A stretch of DNA of 32,581 nt from Anoxynatronum sp033549305 (GTDB taxonomy: Bacteria > Bacillota > Clostridia > Peptostreptococcales > Tindalliaceae), in assembly GCA_033549305.1 (NCBI GenBank), contig JAWSUV010000016.1, positions 1-32,581 on the forward strand, written 5' to 3'. The translations under genes and the position numbers were made by a program. Positions 31,267-32,581 of this stretch are shown here, in pieces (position 1 is the first letter of the stretch; the number at the start of each line of letters is the position of its first letter). The notes below the pieces were generated by a model, which worked only from the letters and a program-made list of their open reading frames with translations, was not told the origin of the DNA and searched no databases.

Positions 31267-32581
31267 ATGGCAAAAGACATTAAATTTAGAGAGAATGCCA
31301 GACGGGCACTGGAAAGCGGTGTGAACCAGCTGGCAAATACAGTAAAAATCACCCTTGGCCCTAAAGGCCGCAATGTTGTTATTGACAAAAAATTCGGCTC
31401 ACCCATGATTATTAATGATGGAGTTACCATCGCTCGCGAGATAGAACTTGAAGATCCCTTTGAAAATATGGGAGCCCAATTGGTGAAAGAAGTCGCTACT
31501 AAAACCAATGATGCTGCCGGAGATGGAACCACAACTGCAACGCTGCTGGCACAGGCAATCATTCGTGAAGGCATGAAAAATGTGGCAGCCGGCGCAAACC
31601 CGATGATCCTGAAAAAAGGCATCAATAAAGCCGTGGAAACAGCGGTGGATGAACTGAGTAAAATTTCACTGCCTGTGGAAAGCAAAGCTGCTATCGCTCA
31701 GGTCGGTGCGATTTCTGCCAGCGATGAAGAGATCGGAAACCTGATTGCTGATGCCATGGATAAAGTTGGCAAAGATGGCGTTATCACTGTCGAGGAATCC
31801 AAATCCATGGGTACCACCTTGGAATTAGTTGAAGGCATGCAGTTTGACCGTGGATACCTTTCGCCATATATGGTGACAGATGCCGAGAAAATGGAAGCTG
31901 TTCTCAGCGACGCTTATGTTTTGATCACAGATAAAAAAATTGCGAATGTTCAAGAAATCCTTCCTCTCCTGGAGCAGATTGTTCAGCAAGGACGCAAACT
32001 GCTGATCGTTGCTGAAGACATTGAGGGTGAAGCACTGGCAACACTGGTGGTTAACAAACTGCGCGGCACATTTGAATGTGTTGCAGTTAAAGCGCCGGGT
32101 TTTGGTGATCGCAGAAAAGCCATGCTGGAAGACATTGCCATCCTCACTGGTGGAAAAGTTATCTCTGAAGAACTTGGGTATGAACTTAAAACCGCAACGG
32201 TTGATATGATGGGGAAAGCCCGAACCATTAAAGTGGATAAGGATAATACCACGATTGTGGAAGGCAGTGGCGACCAAAAAGCGATCCATGATCGAATTGC
32301 TCAGATTAAGAAACAAATTGAAGACACCACTTCTGATTTTGACCGCGAAAAACTGCAGGAACGACTGGCAAAACTCTCAGGCGGTGTTGCGCTTATTCAG
32401 GTAGGGGCAGCAACAGAAACAGAATTGAAAGAGCGGAAGTTGCGCATTGAAGACGCACTTAATGCAACACGTGCTGCAGTTGAAGAAGGGATTGTTGCAG
32501 GAGGAGGCGTTGCACTGGTCAATGTCATTCCAGCCATTGAACAGTTGCTTGAGACTTTGGAAGGTGACGAAAAAACCGGTG
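31267..32581 (+). CDS. groEL: Chaperonin GroEL, 3'-truncated by window edge
   Basis: GroEL is the tetradecameric ATP-driven folding chamber. From ATG 31267, behind GAGGAGGG, the frame is open to the last base: 438 codons of a protein usually near 540 aa. Visible signatures include TLGPKGRNVVIDKKFGSP and the ATP-site loop NDGVTIAREIELEDP. AGDGTTTATLLAQAI carries the catalytic-site aspartate region. The apical domain follows (VEGMQFDRGYLSPYMVTD; KAPGFGDRRKAMLEDIAILT), and then the return to the intermediate domain (RIEDALNATRAAVEEGIVAG). The equatorial C-terminus with the GGM tail lies outside the window. Confidence 0.98.
   Translation, partial: MAKDIKFRENARRALESGVNQLANTVKITLGPKGRNVVIDKKFGSPMIINDGVTIAREIELEDPFENMGAQLVKEVATKTNDAAGDGTTTATLLAQAIIREGMKNVAAGANPMILKKGINKAVETAVDELSKISLPVESKAAIAQVGAISASDEEIGNLIADAMDKVGKDGVITVEESKSMGTTLELVEGMQFDRGYLSPYMVTDAEKMEAVLSDAYVLITDKKIANVQEILPLLEQIVQQGRKLLIVAEDIEGEALATLVVNKLRGTFECVAVKAPGFGDRRKAMLEDIAILTGGKVISEELGYELKTATVDMMGKARTIKVDKDNTTIVEGSGDQKAIHDRIAQIKKQIEDTTSDFDREKLQERLAKLSGGVALIQVGAATETELKERKLRIEDALNATRAAVEEGIVAGGGVALVNVIPAIEQLLETLEGDEKTG

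Noticed and set aside
1..32581. CRISPR arrays, tRNA/rRNA genes, prophage or attachment sites
   Set aside because: No regularly spaced direct repeats, cloverleaf with CCA-end context, rRNA sequence or integrase gene was seen in the window.

Overview
The window looks like a chromosomal segment of an anaerobic, Gram-positive, spore-former-type bacterium of class Clostridia. The grounds are gene content and control elements: Rex, a 2[4Fe-4S] clostridial-type ferredoxin, CIRCE-controlled groESL, a proline-type T-box, an FMN riboswitch on an ECF-transporter ribU, a YpeB-like PepSY membrane protein, two sigma-54 promoters and strong AGGAGG ribosome binding sites. Most of the window is vertically inherited housekeeping DNA. 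No rRNA, tRNA, CRISPR array, prophage or intact insertion sequence was seen. Species cannot be named from this sequence alone.

Layout. (1) 1-5982: 3' part of secA, interrupted by a one-base frameshift near 630; prfB with its programmed +1 frameshift; a terminator; and tex. (2) 6076-6945: sigma-A promoter, FMN riboswitch, terminator, ribU. (3) 6948-12101: the t6A tRNA-modification genes tsaE-tsaB-rimI and tsaD, split by an ECF sigma factor, its zinc-type anti-sigma and a bactofilin-like membrane protein. (4) 12102-16989: a cluster of DnaA-box-like sequences, an ABC-F ATPase (minus), rex, a MarR-type regulator, a 56-aa ferredoxin (minus), and a P-loop protein with an Asp23-like tail that starts right behind a Fur-box-like operator. 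(5) 16990-27191: a PfpI/DJ-1 protein and a reductive pyrimidine (or related cyclic ureide) catabolic locus. ygeY-preT-preA lie on plus; an NCS1 permease and hydA lie on minus; proC with its T-box sits between them. (6) 27504-30523: YpeB-like protein, 8-oxoguanine glycosylase, DUF554 membrane protein. (7) 30811-end: promoter, CIRCE, groES and the 5' part of groEL.

How it works together. The most notable system is in region 5. Two transcription units almost 10 kb apart each have a near-consensus -24/-12 (sigma-54) promoter. Upstream of each lies the same 18-nt motif (16 of 18 identical) with inverted GATTCAY half-sites, where an enhancer-binding activator would be expected to sit. The two units together would import a nucleobase or hydantoin (NCS1 permease), reduce its ring (PreT/PreA), open it (HydA), and probably hydrolyse the N-carbamoyl product. 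The only candidate for the last step is the M20 enzyme YgeY, since no classical beta-ureidopropionase is present. The activator gene is not in the window.

All calls are by eye from the sequence and known family signatures; no search was run.
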